Shown one piece after another: positions 1 to 6,759 of a stretch of DNA of 14,050 nucleotides. The position numbers and the translations under genes were made by a program. Each line of letters opens with the position of its first letter. Position 1 is the stretch's first letter. The notes beneath the pieces were generated by a model. It was not told the origin of the DNA and did not search any database. It worked only from the letters and a program-made list of their open reading frames with translations. Origin of the DNA: an uncultured Mycoplasmatota bacterium (GTDB lineage Bacteria; Bacillota_I; Bacilli_A; RF39; UBA660); NCBI GenBank assembly GCA_900552495.1, contig URZY01000016.1:1-14050 (forward strand), written 5' to 3'.

Positions 1-104
1 CGGATTTTTTGCTTTTTTTGTATATGAGTGGTGTCACATCAATTGTAACTCTACACACTAAATAAAATGTGTTCTTTTTGTTTCTATCATAAATTGAAAA
101 TATG

Positions 105-113
105 TGATACAAT
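105..113 (+). promoter_or_regulatory. Extended -10 promoter of the agrA-like gene
   Basis: TG-A-TACAAT fits the TGnTATAAT extended -10 consensus. No good -35 hexamer lies 16-18 bp upstream. A start near 120 would give a leader of about 26 nt carrying the AGAGGA ribosome binding site at 133-138, 7 nt before the ATG. T-runs at 5-10 and 13-19 may be the tail of a terminator of a gene left of the window. Nothing else is recognisable in 1-104. Confidence 0.5.
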
Positions 114-145
114 TGAAAAAATAAAAAAGAATAGAGGATACAGCA

Positions 146-880
146 ATGATAAGTTTTGTAATATGTGAAGATGAGAAGGCATTAGCCGAAGAGTATAAGA
201 AAATAATAAGCAATTATATGATGAATTATGATTATGAATACAAATTTGAAGTATTCGATGATTATAATGAAAAGTTCAATAAGTATATGAGACAACCTGA
301 AGACTTAAAAGTATATATTCTAGATATTAAAACTAAGACTAGTTCTGGAATAGATGCTGCAAGAAGAATTAGAGAAGAGGCAGAAGATTGGAATTCAATG
401 ATATTAATTATAACTGGTTTAAGTGAATTTAAGTATGAAGCACTCGCCAAAAGATTAATGTTATTAGATTTCATATCTAAATTAGATAATTATAAAGGAT
501 ATCTAATTGATTGTATATCAAGATGTTTAAAGTATTATGATGCTAGACCAAATAAATTAAGATATTCTTATAAGAATACAACATATAATGTAGATTTTAA
601 ACGAATTGTATATATTGAGAAAGAACAAGATAGTAAAAGATGTAAAATTTATACAGATGACGAAAGAGTTATACCATATGTAGGTACAATGACAGGATTA
701 TTAGAGTCTTTAGATAAAAGATTCATAAAGACATCTAGATGTACAATTATAAATTCAGATTATATAACGCAATATGATCAAAGTAAAAATGAAATATATT
801 TTGAAAATGGTATGATGGTTAATGATATTTCTAGAGATAACAAGAAAAAGGTAGTAAATCGTGTTAGAGGTATTGAGTAG
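146..880 (+). CDS. AgrA-like LytTR response regulator
   Basis: Cytoplasmic DNA-binding response regulator of the AgrA type, 244 aa. Residues 1-125 form a receiver domain: acidic pair E8-D9, phospho-acceptor D60 in YILDI, T90 at the end of strand 4 and K112 in FISK. Residues about 139-240 form a LytTR DNA-binding domain (INSDYI, then a basic C-terminus). In the family, phosphorylation by a membrane kinase drives binding to ACNGTT-type repeats upstream of agrBD. The start is supported by AGAGGA 7 nt upstream. The kinase gene overlaps its 3' end by 20 nt, so the two are co-transcribed and probably translationally coupled. The family assignment is firm; the gene symbol is withheld because several LytTR regulators look alike. 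Confidence 0.9.
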   Translation: MISFVICEDEKALAEEYKKIISNYMMNYDYEYKFEVFDDYNEKFNKYMRQPEDLKVYILDIKTKTSSGIDAARRIREEAEDWNSMILIITGLSEFKYEALAKRLMLLDFISKLDNYKGYLIDCISRCLKYYDARPNKLRYSYKNTTYNVDFKRIVYIEKEQDSKRCKIYTDDERVIPYVGTMTGLLESLDKRFIKTSRCTIINSDYITQYDQSKNEIYFENGMMVNDISRDNKKKVVNRVRGIE

Positions 881-2150
881 ATTTTGCTGTTGTTTAGCAA
901 TGTGTGTAGCAGCATTCTTTATAATTAAAAAAATTACTAATAGTAATGAAAGACTATTTACGCTAAGGAATACGACTTTAATATTAATTTTGACTACAGT
1001 ACATACAATAATTTATAATACAACATACAATATTTCATCAGTATTAATAATATTTATTATAAATTTACTTTTTCATAAAATAATATTTAAACTATCACTT
1101 GAAGAGGCCATGATAAGTTGCTGTTTTTATACAATAATACTATTTTTATCTGATGCCTTTGGAACTATATTCATGACTTTAAGATATTCTATTGAAGAAA
1201 TAAAGAAAGATCTAATATTGTCAGTTGTTTCAAATGTAACAGTAGGCATAATAAGTGTAACAATAATAAATATAAATATAGTATACGAAAAATGTATTGT
1301 TTTTTATAATTCATTTAAAACAAGAAAGCAAACAATAGATACAATTTTTCTATTTTTAATTATAATACTTTTTGTATTTTTGGGTTATAACGTTGGAAGT
1401 GAGCAAGCACATAGTATAGAAATTATCATTAATATTTCTATTATGATTATAATGGCTATTATTGCGTATATATTTATTAAAAGTAAAATAAGATATAGTC
1501 AACTAAGTGATGAGTATAATACATTATTTGGTTATGTTCAAAACTTTGAAGAATGGATAGAAAGAGATCAACTAAATCGTCATGAATATAAAAATCAACT
1601 TGCAGTAATAAGAAGTATTACTAAAGATAAATCTGTTATTAAGAAGATTAATGACTTGCTAGATGATAATATTAAAATAAAAGGTGACGCTGTATATAAA
1701 CTAAAAGAACTTCCAACCGGTGGACTAAAAGGTTTAATGTACTATAAAGTTGCTATTGCACAAAAGCAAAATATTAATATTGAGGTAGATGTAAGTCTTA
1801 AAAGAAAAAGCAAATTTAAGAAGCTAAATGAACATAAGACAAAAGTTCTATCTAATTTAATAGGAATATATTTTGATAATGCTATCGAAGCAGCATTAGA
1901 GACTGAAGAGAAAAATGTTTGTCTAGAAGTTTATGAAATAAAAGACGGCGTGAAATTTGTTATCTCCAATACTTTCAAACGTAGTGAAAACTTTGATAGA
2001 AGAAATGAACGTGGGGTTACTAGTAAAGGTAAGGGTCACGGCAATGGTTTATATTATGCCAATAACTTAATTTCTAAAAATAACTGGATAGATGCCTCTC
2101 AAGAAATAATTGATAACTATTATATTCAAAATATTATAATAAAAAACTAG
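861..2150 (+). CDS. AgrC-like sensor histidine kinase
   Basis: Membrane quorum-sensing kinase, 429 aa. The first 210 residues form about six hydrophobic segments (roughly 8-24, 37-54, 60-77, 83-106, 118-142, 160-178, 186-208), the sensor part that binds cyclic peptide in AgrC proteins. The phospho-acceptor is H241 in NRHEYKNQL, matching the HxYxN motif of the AgrC/CitA group. A GHKL ATPase domain follows, with an N-box around N340 (YFDNAIEAA) and a glycine-rich lid GKGHGNGL at 391-398. The chosen start is GTG at 861, with AAGG at 848-851, 9 nt upstream. The ATG at 900 lacks a ribosome site and would cut the first membrane helix. The gene overlaps agrA by 20 nt. Its TAG lies inside the terminator stem it shares with the opposing agrDB unit. 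Confidence 0.88.
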   Translation: MLEVLSRFCCCLAMCVAAFFIIKKITNSNERLFTLRNTTLILILTTVHTIIYNTTYNISSVLIIFIINLLFHKIIFKLSLEEAMISCCFYTIILFLSDAFGTIFMTLRYSIEEIKKDLILSVVSNVTVGIISVTIININIVYEKCIVFYNSFKTRKQTIDTIFLFLIIILFVFLGYNVGSEQAHSIEIIINISIMIIMAIIAYIFIKSKIRYSQLSDEYNTLFGYVQNFEEWIERDQLNRHEYKNQLAVIRSITKDKSVIKKINDLLDDNIKIKGDAVYKLKELPTGGLKGLMYYKVAIAQKQNINIEVDVSLKRKSKFKKLNEHKTKVLSNLIGIYFDNAIEAALETEEKNVCLEVYEIKDGVKFVISNTFKRSENFDRRNERGVTSKGKGHGNGLYYANNLISKNNWIDASQEIIDNYYIQNIIIKN

Positions 2151-2177
2151 ATTAATTAGTAATTAATCTAGTTTTTT
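2141..2177. terminator. Perfect bidirectional terminator between agrAC and agrDB
   Basis: The 17-nt arms 2141-2157 and 2161-2177 are exact reverse complements around the 3-nt loop AGT. Six A at one end and six T at the other give a U-tract in either direction. The agrC-like stop (2148-2150) and the agrD-like stop (2176-2178) both fall in or at the edge of the stem. Confidence 0.9.
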
Positions 2178-2298
2178 AGTCATTAAATAAATTACTTGAA
2201 CATGGCTCATCTATTAAAAAAAATGCACACCCTAAACTCGCTGTACCCGTAACAATAAGTGCGATGGTTGCCAATATACTGGCTATCCTACGCTTCAT
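2176..2298 (-). CDS. AgrD-like autoinducing peptide precursor
   Basis: Small ORF of 40 aa directly downstream of the agrB-like gene. Residues 1-22 form a basic then hydrophobic amphipathic helix (KRRIASILATIALIV). A Gly-Cys follows and a ring-forming stretch CAFFLI (C24-I29). The acidic tail DEPCSSNLFND resembles the DE-P recognition tail of AgrD that AgrB removes. The predicted product is a thiolactone closed on C24. Ring size (5 or 6 residues) and the N-terminal trim point cannot be told from sequence. AGGAGG lies at 2310-2305; the second of two consecutive ATGs (2298) is 6 nt away and the first (2301) only 3, so 2298 is preferred. C33 in the tail is unusual. Its position beside agrB and opposite the sensor pair supports the call. 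Confidence 0.85.
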   Translation of the reverse strand: MKRRIASILATIALIVTGTASLGCAFFLIDEPCSSNLFND

Positions 2299-2321
2299 CA
2301 TATACCTCCTATACTACTTAA

Positions 2322-2338
2322 AATACCAAATCGGTATT
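2322..2338 (-). repeat. Short hairpin between agrB- and agrD-like genes
   Basis: AATACC and GGTATT form a 6-bp stem with a 5-nt loop in the 44-nt gap between the agrB stop and the agrD start. There is no U-tract, so it is not a terminator. It may affect processing or the ratio of peptide to peptidase (inference). Confidence 0.4.
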
Positions 2339-2342
2339 AAGC

Positions 2343-2939
2343 CTAACTTATACGTTTATAGTTATTATAAGGCTGCTTAAATAGCATATAAGTTAATGGA
2401 TTAATAACAATAAATTGTATTACTAGGACACTTAAGATAAGACTCGTAACATAACTATTATCTATTAAAACAATAACTAATGTATAAATAACTCCAACAA
2501 GTACAGTTAATATTTTTCTAATTATCCTCTTTCTCTTACTAAAAAGAGGCCTTTTTACCGTATCAGCCGGAGCAAAAATTACATAATTCAAAATACAAAA
2601 TAGTGAAATGATTAAACTAATATTCATATTAATTTTTATATTAATAAAAATTAAAGGTATAAATATGAAACATACTGTTGAAAAGATTAAGCATTCATAA
2701 CTTTTTTCTGCATGAAAGCCAAACCCAAAATATCGTATGACATTAAACATAATCATCACTAGTATAACTTCTTTTATAATATCTAAGATTAAAGCTAACA
2801 ATAAAATAAATATCAACTTGGTAATTGTAAGATACAGTCCTTCTAGACCATAAAGAAGCATTCTTTCTTCTTTCTTAGAATAAGAATTATACTTCTTAAT
2901 AAAACCAAGTGTTAATTCTAAAAACTTCTCTTTTATCAT
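2343..2939 (-). CDS. AgrB-like accessory gene regulator peptidase
   Basis: Polytopic membrane cysteine endopeptidase, 198 aa, that would cleave the C-terminal tail of the AgrD-like precursor and form the thiolactone. The family core is present: R69 and G74, catalytic H76 (FHAEKS) and C83 seven residues on, the spacing of H77/C84 in S. aureus AgrB. The downstream signature APADTVKRPL is at 123-132. Hydrophobic segments lie near 33-52, 55-68, 84-100, 105-122, 142-160 and 164-186. Length is typical (about 190-210). The start has only a weak AAGAG ribosome site 7 nt upstream (2951-2947). It is transcribed toward the agrD-like gene, as in other agr loci, but opposite to the kinase/regulator pair. 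Confidence 0.92.
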   Translation of the reverse strand: MIKEKFLELTLGFIKKYNSYSKKEERMLLYGLEGLYLTITKLIFILLLALILDIIKEVILVMIMFNVIRYFGFGFHAEKSYECLIFSTVCFIFIPLIFINIKINMNISLIISLFCILNYVIFAPADTVKRPLFSKRKRIIRKILTVLVGVIYTLVIVLIDNSYVTSLILSVLVIQFIVINPLTYMLFKQPYNNYKRIS

Positions 2940-2958
2940 ATGCTAACTCTTACTTATA

Positions 2959-2986
2959 ATTATACACTCCTATTACAATAAATCAA
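2959..2986 (-). promoter_or_regulatory. Promoter of the agrBD-like operon
   Basis: The -10 is TATAAT at 2964-2959 and the -35-like hexamer is TTGATT at 2986-2981, with a 16-bp spacer. The predicted leader is only about 13 nt. A LytTR-like box lies 12 bp upstream of the -35, the position expected for activation by an AgrA-type regulator. Confidence 0.6.
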
Positions 2987-2998
2987 TATCTAAAAATC

Positions 2999-3008
2999 CT
3001 TAAACTGT
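2999..3008 (-). promoter_or_regulatory. LytTR/AgrA-like box upstream of agrB
   Basis: ACAGTTTAAG read on the - strand is close to the AgrA repeat ACAGTTAAG. A weaker GGTTAAAT element lies 12 bp further upstream. Binding by the regulator encoded at 146-880 is inferred. Confidence 0.5.
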
Positions 3009-3075
3009 AAATTTAACCAAAAAAGTGCAAAAAATGATGTATTATGTCGAACTAATACTAAAAAAAGCTTTAAAG

Positions 3076-3087
3076 TTACAGTTCACG
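3076..3087 (+). promoter_or_regulatory. LytTR/AgrA-like box upstream of the cold-shock gene
   Basis: TTACAGTTCACG on the + strand. Its first 8 bases are the exact reverse complement of 3003-3010, part of the box facing agrB. It ends 9 bp before the -35 of the cold-shock promoter, so each divergent promoter has one box pointing at it. Confidence 0.4.
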
Positions 3088-3096
3088 GCTTTCTTA

Positions 3097-3123
3097 TTCA
3101 CAAATTAAATTTTCTGCTAGAAT
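3097..3123 (+). promoter_or_regulatory. Promoter of the cold-shock gene
   Basis: TTCACA at 3097-3102, then the extended -10 TGCTAGAAT at 3115-3123. The spacer is 15 bp, so the TG element probably compensates. Transcription should begin at about 3129-3131, which bears on the choice of start codon for the next gene. Confidence 0.6.
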
Positions 3124-3176
3124 AGATTATGCCGACAGAGAAATACAAAAAGGTAGAAAGAGATGCAGAAGTTAAA

Positions 3177-3395
3177 ATGATCGGGCGCGTGAAATGGTTC
3201 AATAATGACAAGGGATATGGATTTATCGATTTTAAAGAAAATGAAGATATTTTCGTTCACTACTCAGCTATTGACCTAGATGGATATAAAACTTTATCTG
3301 AAGGACAGTTAGTAGAATATAAGTTGATTGAAACCAGCAAGGGTTATCAAGCAATTAATGTTCGACTAGTAAAAGAAACTGCTAATATAAAATAG
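3177..3395 (+). CDS. Cold-shock domain protein (CspA family)
   Basis: Single cold-shock domain, 72 aa from this start, a nucleic-acid chaperone that melts RNA secondary structure. It begins with the family signature MIGRVKWFNNDKGYGFI, containing RNP1 (KGYGFIDF), followed by RNP2 (DIFVHYSAI). An upstream in-frame ATG at 3129 would add 16 charged residues (MPTEKYKKVERDAEVK). That ATG sits at the predicted transcription start and has no ribosome site, so it could only be used as a leaderless start. The family normally begins at MxGxVKWFN, hence 3177, although its own ribosome site is weak (AAAGAGA about 13 nt upstream). The gene is monocistronic, with its own promoter and terminator, and diverges from agrB across a shared control region. 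Confidence 0.85.
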   Translation: MIGRVKWFNNDKGYGFIDFKENEDIFVHYSAIDLDGYKTLSEGQLVEYKLIETSKGYQAINVRLVKETANIK

Positions 3396-3407
3396 TAGTT
3401 TTTTTTT
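3376..3407 (+). terminator. Terminator of the cold-shock gene
   Basis: A 9-bp stem (3376-3384 with 3393-3401, one G-U pair) with an 8-nt loop runs into a T-run ending at 3407. The stop codon lies within the right arm. Confidence 0.7.
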
Positions 3408-3415
3408 CCATAATA

Positions 3416-3424
3416 TGCTATACT
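3416..3424 (+). promoter_or_regulatory. Extended -10 promoter of hpf
   Basis: TG-C-TATACT fits the extended -10. A start near 3431 falls just before the AAGGAGG ribosome site (3434-3440), giving a leader of about 17 nt. No clear -35. Confidence 0.55.
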
Positions 3425-3447
3425 TAAGATGTAAAGGAGGCGATAGT

Positions 3448-3978
3448 ATGGATATTATCATTAGAGGAGATAAGATTAAAATTACTGAAGCTATGAACGA
3501 TTATATTAAAGAAAAACTTGGAAAATTAAACAAGTATTTAGAAAATAGCGATACAGTTCGCGCAAACGTAATAGTTAAAGTAAAAAATCACGAACAACGA
3601 GTTGAGATTACCATACCATTAAAAACATTCATTTTAAGATCTGAGGAAACTCAAGATGACTTCTATGCAGCAGTTGATAAGACAATTGATAAGCTAGAAA
3701 GACAAATTCGTAAAAATAAGACACGAATTACTAAGCAAGTCAAGAATTCTTATGATTTTATAATACCAGAGATAGTAACTGCTGATGAGGACGTTTCTGA
3801 TACAAAAATTTTAAAAAGAAAGAAAGTTGAAGTAAAACCTATGAATGAAGAAGAAGCAATTCTTCAAATGGAATTACTAGGACATCAATTTTATATGTAT
3901 AAAGACAGCGAAACAAATAAACCAGCTGTTGTTTATAAACGTAACGATGGCAATTATGGTGTAATTGAATCTGAATAA
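3448..3978 (+). CDS. hpf: Ribosome hibernation-promoting factor, long form
   Basis: Long-form HPF, 176 aa, which in Bacillota dimerises 70S ribosomes into inactive 100S particles in stationary phase. Residues 1-105 form the HPF/YfiA ribosome-binding domain (MDIIIRGDKIKITEAM start, conserved DDFYAAVDKTIDKLERQIRK). A linker follows, then the C-terminal dimerisation domain at about 118-176 (PMNEEEAILQMELLGHQFYMYKD). The ATG at 3448 is chosen because AAGGAGG ends 7 nt before it. An in-frame ATG at 3415 overlaps the promoter and cannot be translated from that transcript. It lies directly upstream of secA, as in Bacillus and Staphylococcus, but with its own terminator. Confidence 0.96.
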   Translation: MDIIIRGDKIKITEAMNDYIKEKLGKLNKYLENSDTVRANVIVKVKNHEQRVEITIPLKTFILRSEETQDDFYAAVDKTIDKLERQIRKNKTRITKQVKNSYDFIIPEIVTADEDVSDTKILKRKKVEVKPMNEEEAILQMELLGHQFYMYKDSETNKPAVVYKRNDGNYGVIESE

Positions 3979-3988
3979 TTATACAATG

Positions 3989-4013
3989 AGGCACTAAATA
4001 AGTGCCTTTTTTT
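3989..4013 (+). terminator. Terminator of hpf
   Basis: AGGCACT and AGTGCCT form a 7-bp stem with a 5-nt loop, followed by seven T. It separates hpf from secA transcription. Confidence 0.88.
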
Positions 4014-4014
4014 A

Positions 4015-4041
4015 TTATTTCGTTACTATATAACGAAATAA
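4015..4041. repeat. 11-bp inverted repeat upstream of secA
   Basis: Arms 4015-4025 and 4031-4041 (core TTTCGTTA / TAACGAAA) with the 5-nt loop CTATA. It lies just upstream of the secA -10, over the place where a -35 would be. There is no T-run on either side. It may be an operator or a minor attenuator; the role is unknown. Confidence 0.5.
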
Positions 4042-4064
4042 AACTTTTCTTCTGTATAAAAATT

Positions 4065-4073
4065 TGATAGAAT
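4065..4073 (+). promoter_or_regulatory. Extended -10 promoter of secA
   Basis: TG-A-TAGAAT fits the extended -10. Transcription would begin near 4080, just before the AAGGAG ribosome site at 4083-4088. No clear -35. Confidence 0.55.
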
Positions 4074-4097
4074 AATAAGATGAAGGAGATGAAGCGA

Positions 4098-6590
4098 ATG
4101 AAGTTTCTTAGAAAGTTATTCGATCATGAATATAAAGAATTAAAGAGATTTTCTGTCTTAGCAGACAAAATCATGGAATTAGATGAAGAGTATTCTAAAT
4201 TGTCAGATGAAGACCTTCAAGCTAAAACAGCAGAATTTAAAAAAAGGCTTTCAGAAGGTGAAACATTAGATGATATTTTAGTTGAGGCTTTTGCTACAGC
4301 AAGAGAAGCTGCTTATCGAGTTATTGGTGAAAAACATTACTATGTTCAAATATTAGGTGGTTTGGCTATTCACTTTGGTAATATAGCCGAAATGAAAACA
4401 GGTGAAGGAAAAACTTTAACCAGTGTTTTACCTGCCTATTTAAATGCTCTATCAGGAGAAGGCGTTCATATTATTACTGTTAATGAATATTTAGCAGGCC
4501 GTGATGCTGAATGGATGGGTGGTATCCACCGTTTCCTTGGCTTAACCGTTGGTGTCAATCGAAGAGATATGAGTTCAAAAGAAAAGCAGGAAGCCTATGC
4601 TTGTGACATCCTATACTCAACAAATAATGAAATAGGCTTTGACTACTTAAGAGATAATATGGTAGTCCGTAAAGAAGAAAGAGTTCAAAGAAAACTTAAT
4701 TTTGCAATTATTGATGAAGTTGACTCAGTATTAATTGATGAAGCTAGAACTCCGCTAATTATATCAGGTGGTACTATGAAGAGTGCCAATTTATATATTG
4801 ATGCTGATAGATTTGCAAAAGGCTTAAAAGCAGAAAAAGATTTTATTTTCGATGAGAAAACAAAAAATGTTAACTTAACAGAAACCGGTTCGGAAAAAGC
4901 GGAAAAAGCTTTTAATATTAGCAATTTATATGACATAGACAATGCTTCACTTTTGCATTACATTAATCAAGCTTTAAGAGCCAATTATTCAATGAAAAAG
5001 GATGTTGATTATGTTGTTCAGGAAGGCGAAGTTATAATTGTTGACCAATTTACAGGACGTCTAATGAAAGGAAGAGCATATTCCGAAGGTCTACATCAAG
5101 CAATAGAAGCTAAAGAAGGCGTTAATATTAATCAAGAGACTAAGACTTTAGCAACTATTACTTTCCAAAATTTATTTAGAATGTATAAAAAACTATCAGG
5201 AATGACTGGTACTGCCAAAACCGAAGAAGAGGAATTTAGAAATATCTATAATATGTATGTTATTGAGATCCCTACTAATAGAGAAGTAATTCGTGTTGAT
5301 GCCCCTGATTTGGTTTATGCTAATAAGGAAGCTAAATATAAAGCACTTATTTCTTTTGTAAAAGAGCGTTATGATAGAGGACAGCCTGTTTTAATCGGTA
5401 CCATAGCCATTGAAACAAGTGAATTAATCAGTAAATTATTAAAACAAGCCCACATTCCACATGAAGTATTAAATGCTAAGAACCATGAAAGAGAAGCTGA
5501 AATAATTTCTAAAATTGGTACCTGCAAATCTGTAACCATTGCCACTAATATGGCCGGACGTGGTACAGATATTAAACTATCTGACGAAATAAAAGAACTG
5601 GGTGGATTATGTGTAGTTGGTACTGAAAGGCATGAATCACGTCGTATTGATAATCAATTGCGTGGTCGTTCAGGACGTCAAGGAGATCCCGGTTATACTC
5701 AATTCTTTGTATCAATGAAAGATGACTTAATGGTCCGCTTCGGTTCTGATAGAATCGCTGATATGATGAGTACAATGGGGTTAGGTGACCAAGCAATTCA
5801 AAGTAAAACTTTTACTAATTCTATTACAACAGCTCAAAAACGAGTTGAAGGAAATAACTTTGATATCCGTAAGTCTCTACTTCAATATGATGATGTAATG
5901 AATAATCAAAGAGAGATAATTTATGAAAAAAGGAATAAAATTTTAGATAGTGAATCAATTCACGAAATGGTTCTAGATACATTTAAGCATCACATTCAGG
6001 ATTTAGTAAATTCCCATTTATATCCAGAAGGACATTTGACCGATGAAGATTATGAGGAAATAGTAGAGTTCGCTAACGAAAACCTATTAAGAAAAGATAT
6101 TACAAAAGAGGATATAAATGATTTGTCAGCTGATGGAGCAATTGATAAGTTATATGAACAAGTAGTTTCTGAATACGAAGAAAAAATTAAAGAAATTCCA
6201 GCTGAAGTATCAGCAGAATTTGAAAAAGTCATTACTCTTCAAGTACTAGATAACTATTGGATGGAACATATTAATACAATGTCTCACTTAAGAGAAGGAA
6301 TTCACTTACGTGGTTATGCCCAAGAAGATCCATTAAGAGCCTATACTATGGAAGGATTCGATCTGTTTGATTCAATGATGCAAAAAATTGATAAGGATGT
6401 TTCAATCTTCTTAATTAAAGCTGAAATTCGTCATAATATTGAAAGAAAAGAAGTTTCAAAGAAAAAAATAACAAATGACGTTAAGGAAGAAGGAACAAAA
6501 AAGACTCCAAAAAGAGTCAAAAAAATAGGACGAAATGATCCTTGTCCATGTGGTTCGGGCAAAAAATACAAACAATGCTGCGGAAAGTGA
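4098..6590 (+). CDS. secA: Protein translocase subunit SecA
   Basis: ATPase motor of the Sec export pathway, 830 aa, which pushes preproteins through SecYEG at the cytoplasmic membrane. Walker A GEGKT is at 102-106 (K105) and the Walker B/DEAD-type DEVD at 206-209, followed by SVLIDEARTPLIISG. The preprotein-binding region, the second nucleotide-binding fold (NMAGRGTDIKL, RGRSGRQGDPG) and the helical scaffold follow. The extreme C-terminus is a SEC-C zinc tail with C816, C818, C827 and C828 (NDPCPCGSGKKYKQCC). The ATG at 4098 is chosen: AAGGAG is 9 nt upstream, while in-frame ATGs at 4080 and 4089 lie on or before the ribosome site. The last 42 bp are repeated at 8646-8687, suggesting that the gene end served as an integration site and was rebuilt. 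It stops with TGA. hpf precedes it; prfB, normally next, has been displaced by 3.5 kb. Confidence 0.98.
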   Translation: MKFLRKLFDHEYKELKRFSVLADKIMELDEEYSKLSDEDLQAKTAEFKKRLSEGETLDDILVEAFATAREAAYRVIGEKHYYVQILGGLAIHFGNIAEMKTGEGKTLTSVLPAYLNALSGEGVHIITVNEYLAGRDAEWMGGIHRFLGLTVGVNRRDMSSKEKQEAYACDILYSTNNEIGFDYLRDNMVVRKEERVQRKLNFAIIDEVDSVLIDEARTPLIISGGTMKSANLYIDADRFAKGLKAEKDFIFDEKTKNVNLTETGSEKAEKAFNISNLYDIDNASLLHYINQALRANYSMKKDVDYVVQEGEVIIVDQFTGRLMKGRAYSEGLHQAIEAKEGVNINQETKTLATITFQNLFRMYKKLSGMTGTAKTEEEEFRNIYNMYVIEIPTNREVIRVDAPDLVYANKEAKYKALISFVKERYDRGQPVLIGTIAIETSELISKLLKQAHIPHEVLNAKNHEREAEIISKIGTCKSVTIATNMAGRGTDIKLSDEIKELGGLCVVGTERHESRRIDNQLRGRSGRQGDPGYTQFFVSMKDDLMVRFGSDRIADMMSTMGLGDQAIQSKTFTNSITTAQKRVEGNNFDIRKSLLQYDDVMNNQREIIYEKRNKILDSESIHEMVLDTFKHHIQDLVNSHLYPEGHLTDEDYEEIVEFANENLLRKDITKEDINDLSADGAIDKLYEQVVSEYEEKIKEIPAEVSAEFEKVITLQVLDNYWMEHINTMSHLREGIHLRGYAQEDPLRAYTMEGFDLFDSMMQKIDKDVSIFLIKAEIRHNIERKEVSKKKITNDVKEEGTKKTPKRVKKIGRNDPCPCGSGKKYKQCCGK
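6549..6590 (+). repeat. Candidate attL: secA 3'-end copy 1 (functional)
   Basis: 42 bp encoding CGSGKKYKQCCGK plus TGA. It matches 8646-8687 at 38 of 42 positions; three differences are silent third-codon changes and the fourth swaps TGA for TAA. Confidence 0.7.
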
Positions 6591-6635
6591 GATAAATAAA
6601 GGTTTTGTGAGGATTTTGCAAAGTTAAAAAATGTT

Positions 6636-6653
6636 AACAAATTTATATTTGTT
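6636..6653. repeat. Palindrome and TTTGCAAA repeats downstream of secA
   Basis: AACAAAT and ATTTGTT form a perfect 7-bp inverted repeat with a 4-nt loop. Flanking it, TTTTGCAAAG (from about 6613) and GTTTGCAAAT (6651-6660) share a TTTGCAAA core about 39 bp apart. Such sites suit an operator or recombinase binding site next to a candidate attL; function is not known. The 169-nt gap to the next gene otherwise holds only the 13-mer and the hairpin listed separately. Confidence 0.4.
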
Positions 6654-6682
6654 TGCAAATAATTAAAAAATATGGCTTAAAT

Positions 6683-6695
6683 GCCCTAAAAATAA
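6683..6695 (+). repeat. 13-bp direct repeat, copy 1
   Basis: GCCCTAAAAATAA, identical to 8864-8876, in the gap after secA. It may belong to the element boundaries or be a relic of duplicated flanking DNA. Confidence 0.4.
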
Positions 6696-6731
6696 AGGAT
6701 GTAAACAGAAGAAATATGTGAACATCCTTTT
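6694..6731 (+). terminator. Terminator-like hairpin downstream of secA
   Basis: AAAGGATGT and ACATCCTTT form a 9-bp stem with a 19-nt loop and a short T-run. Sequence and layout resemble the hairpin at 8717-8752, including the loop elements AACA and ATATGT. Confidence 0.6.
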
Positions 6732-6759
6732 AAAATTCAAGAAAGTGAGGTAATATCTA

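Noticed and set aside
3415..3447. Longer N-terminus for HPF
   Set aside because: The ATG at 3415 overlaps the -10 element and the added residues do not fit the family; the strong ribosome site serves 3448.
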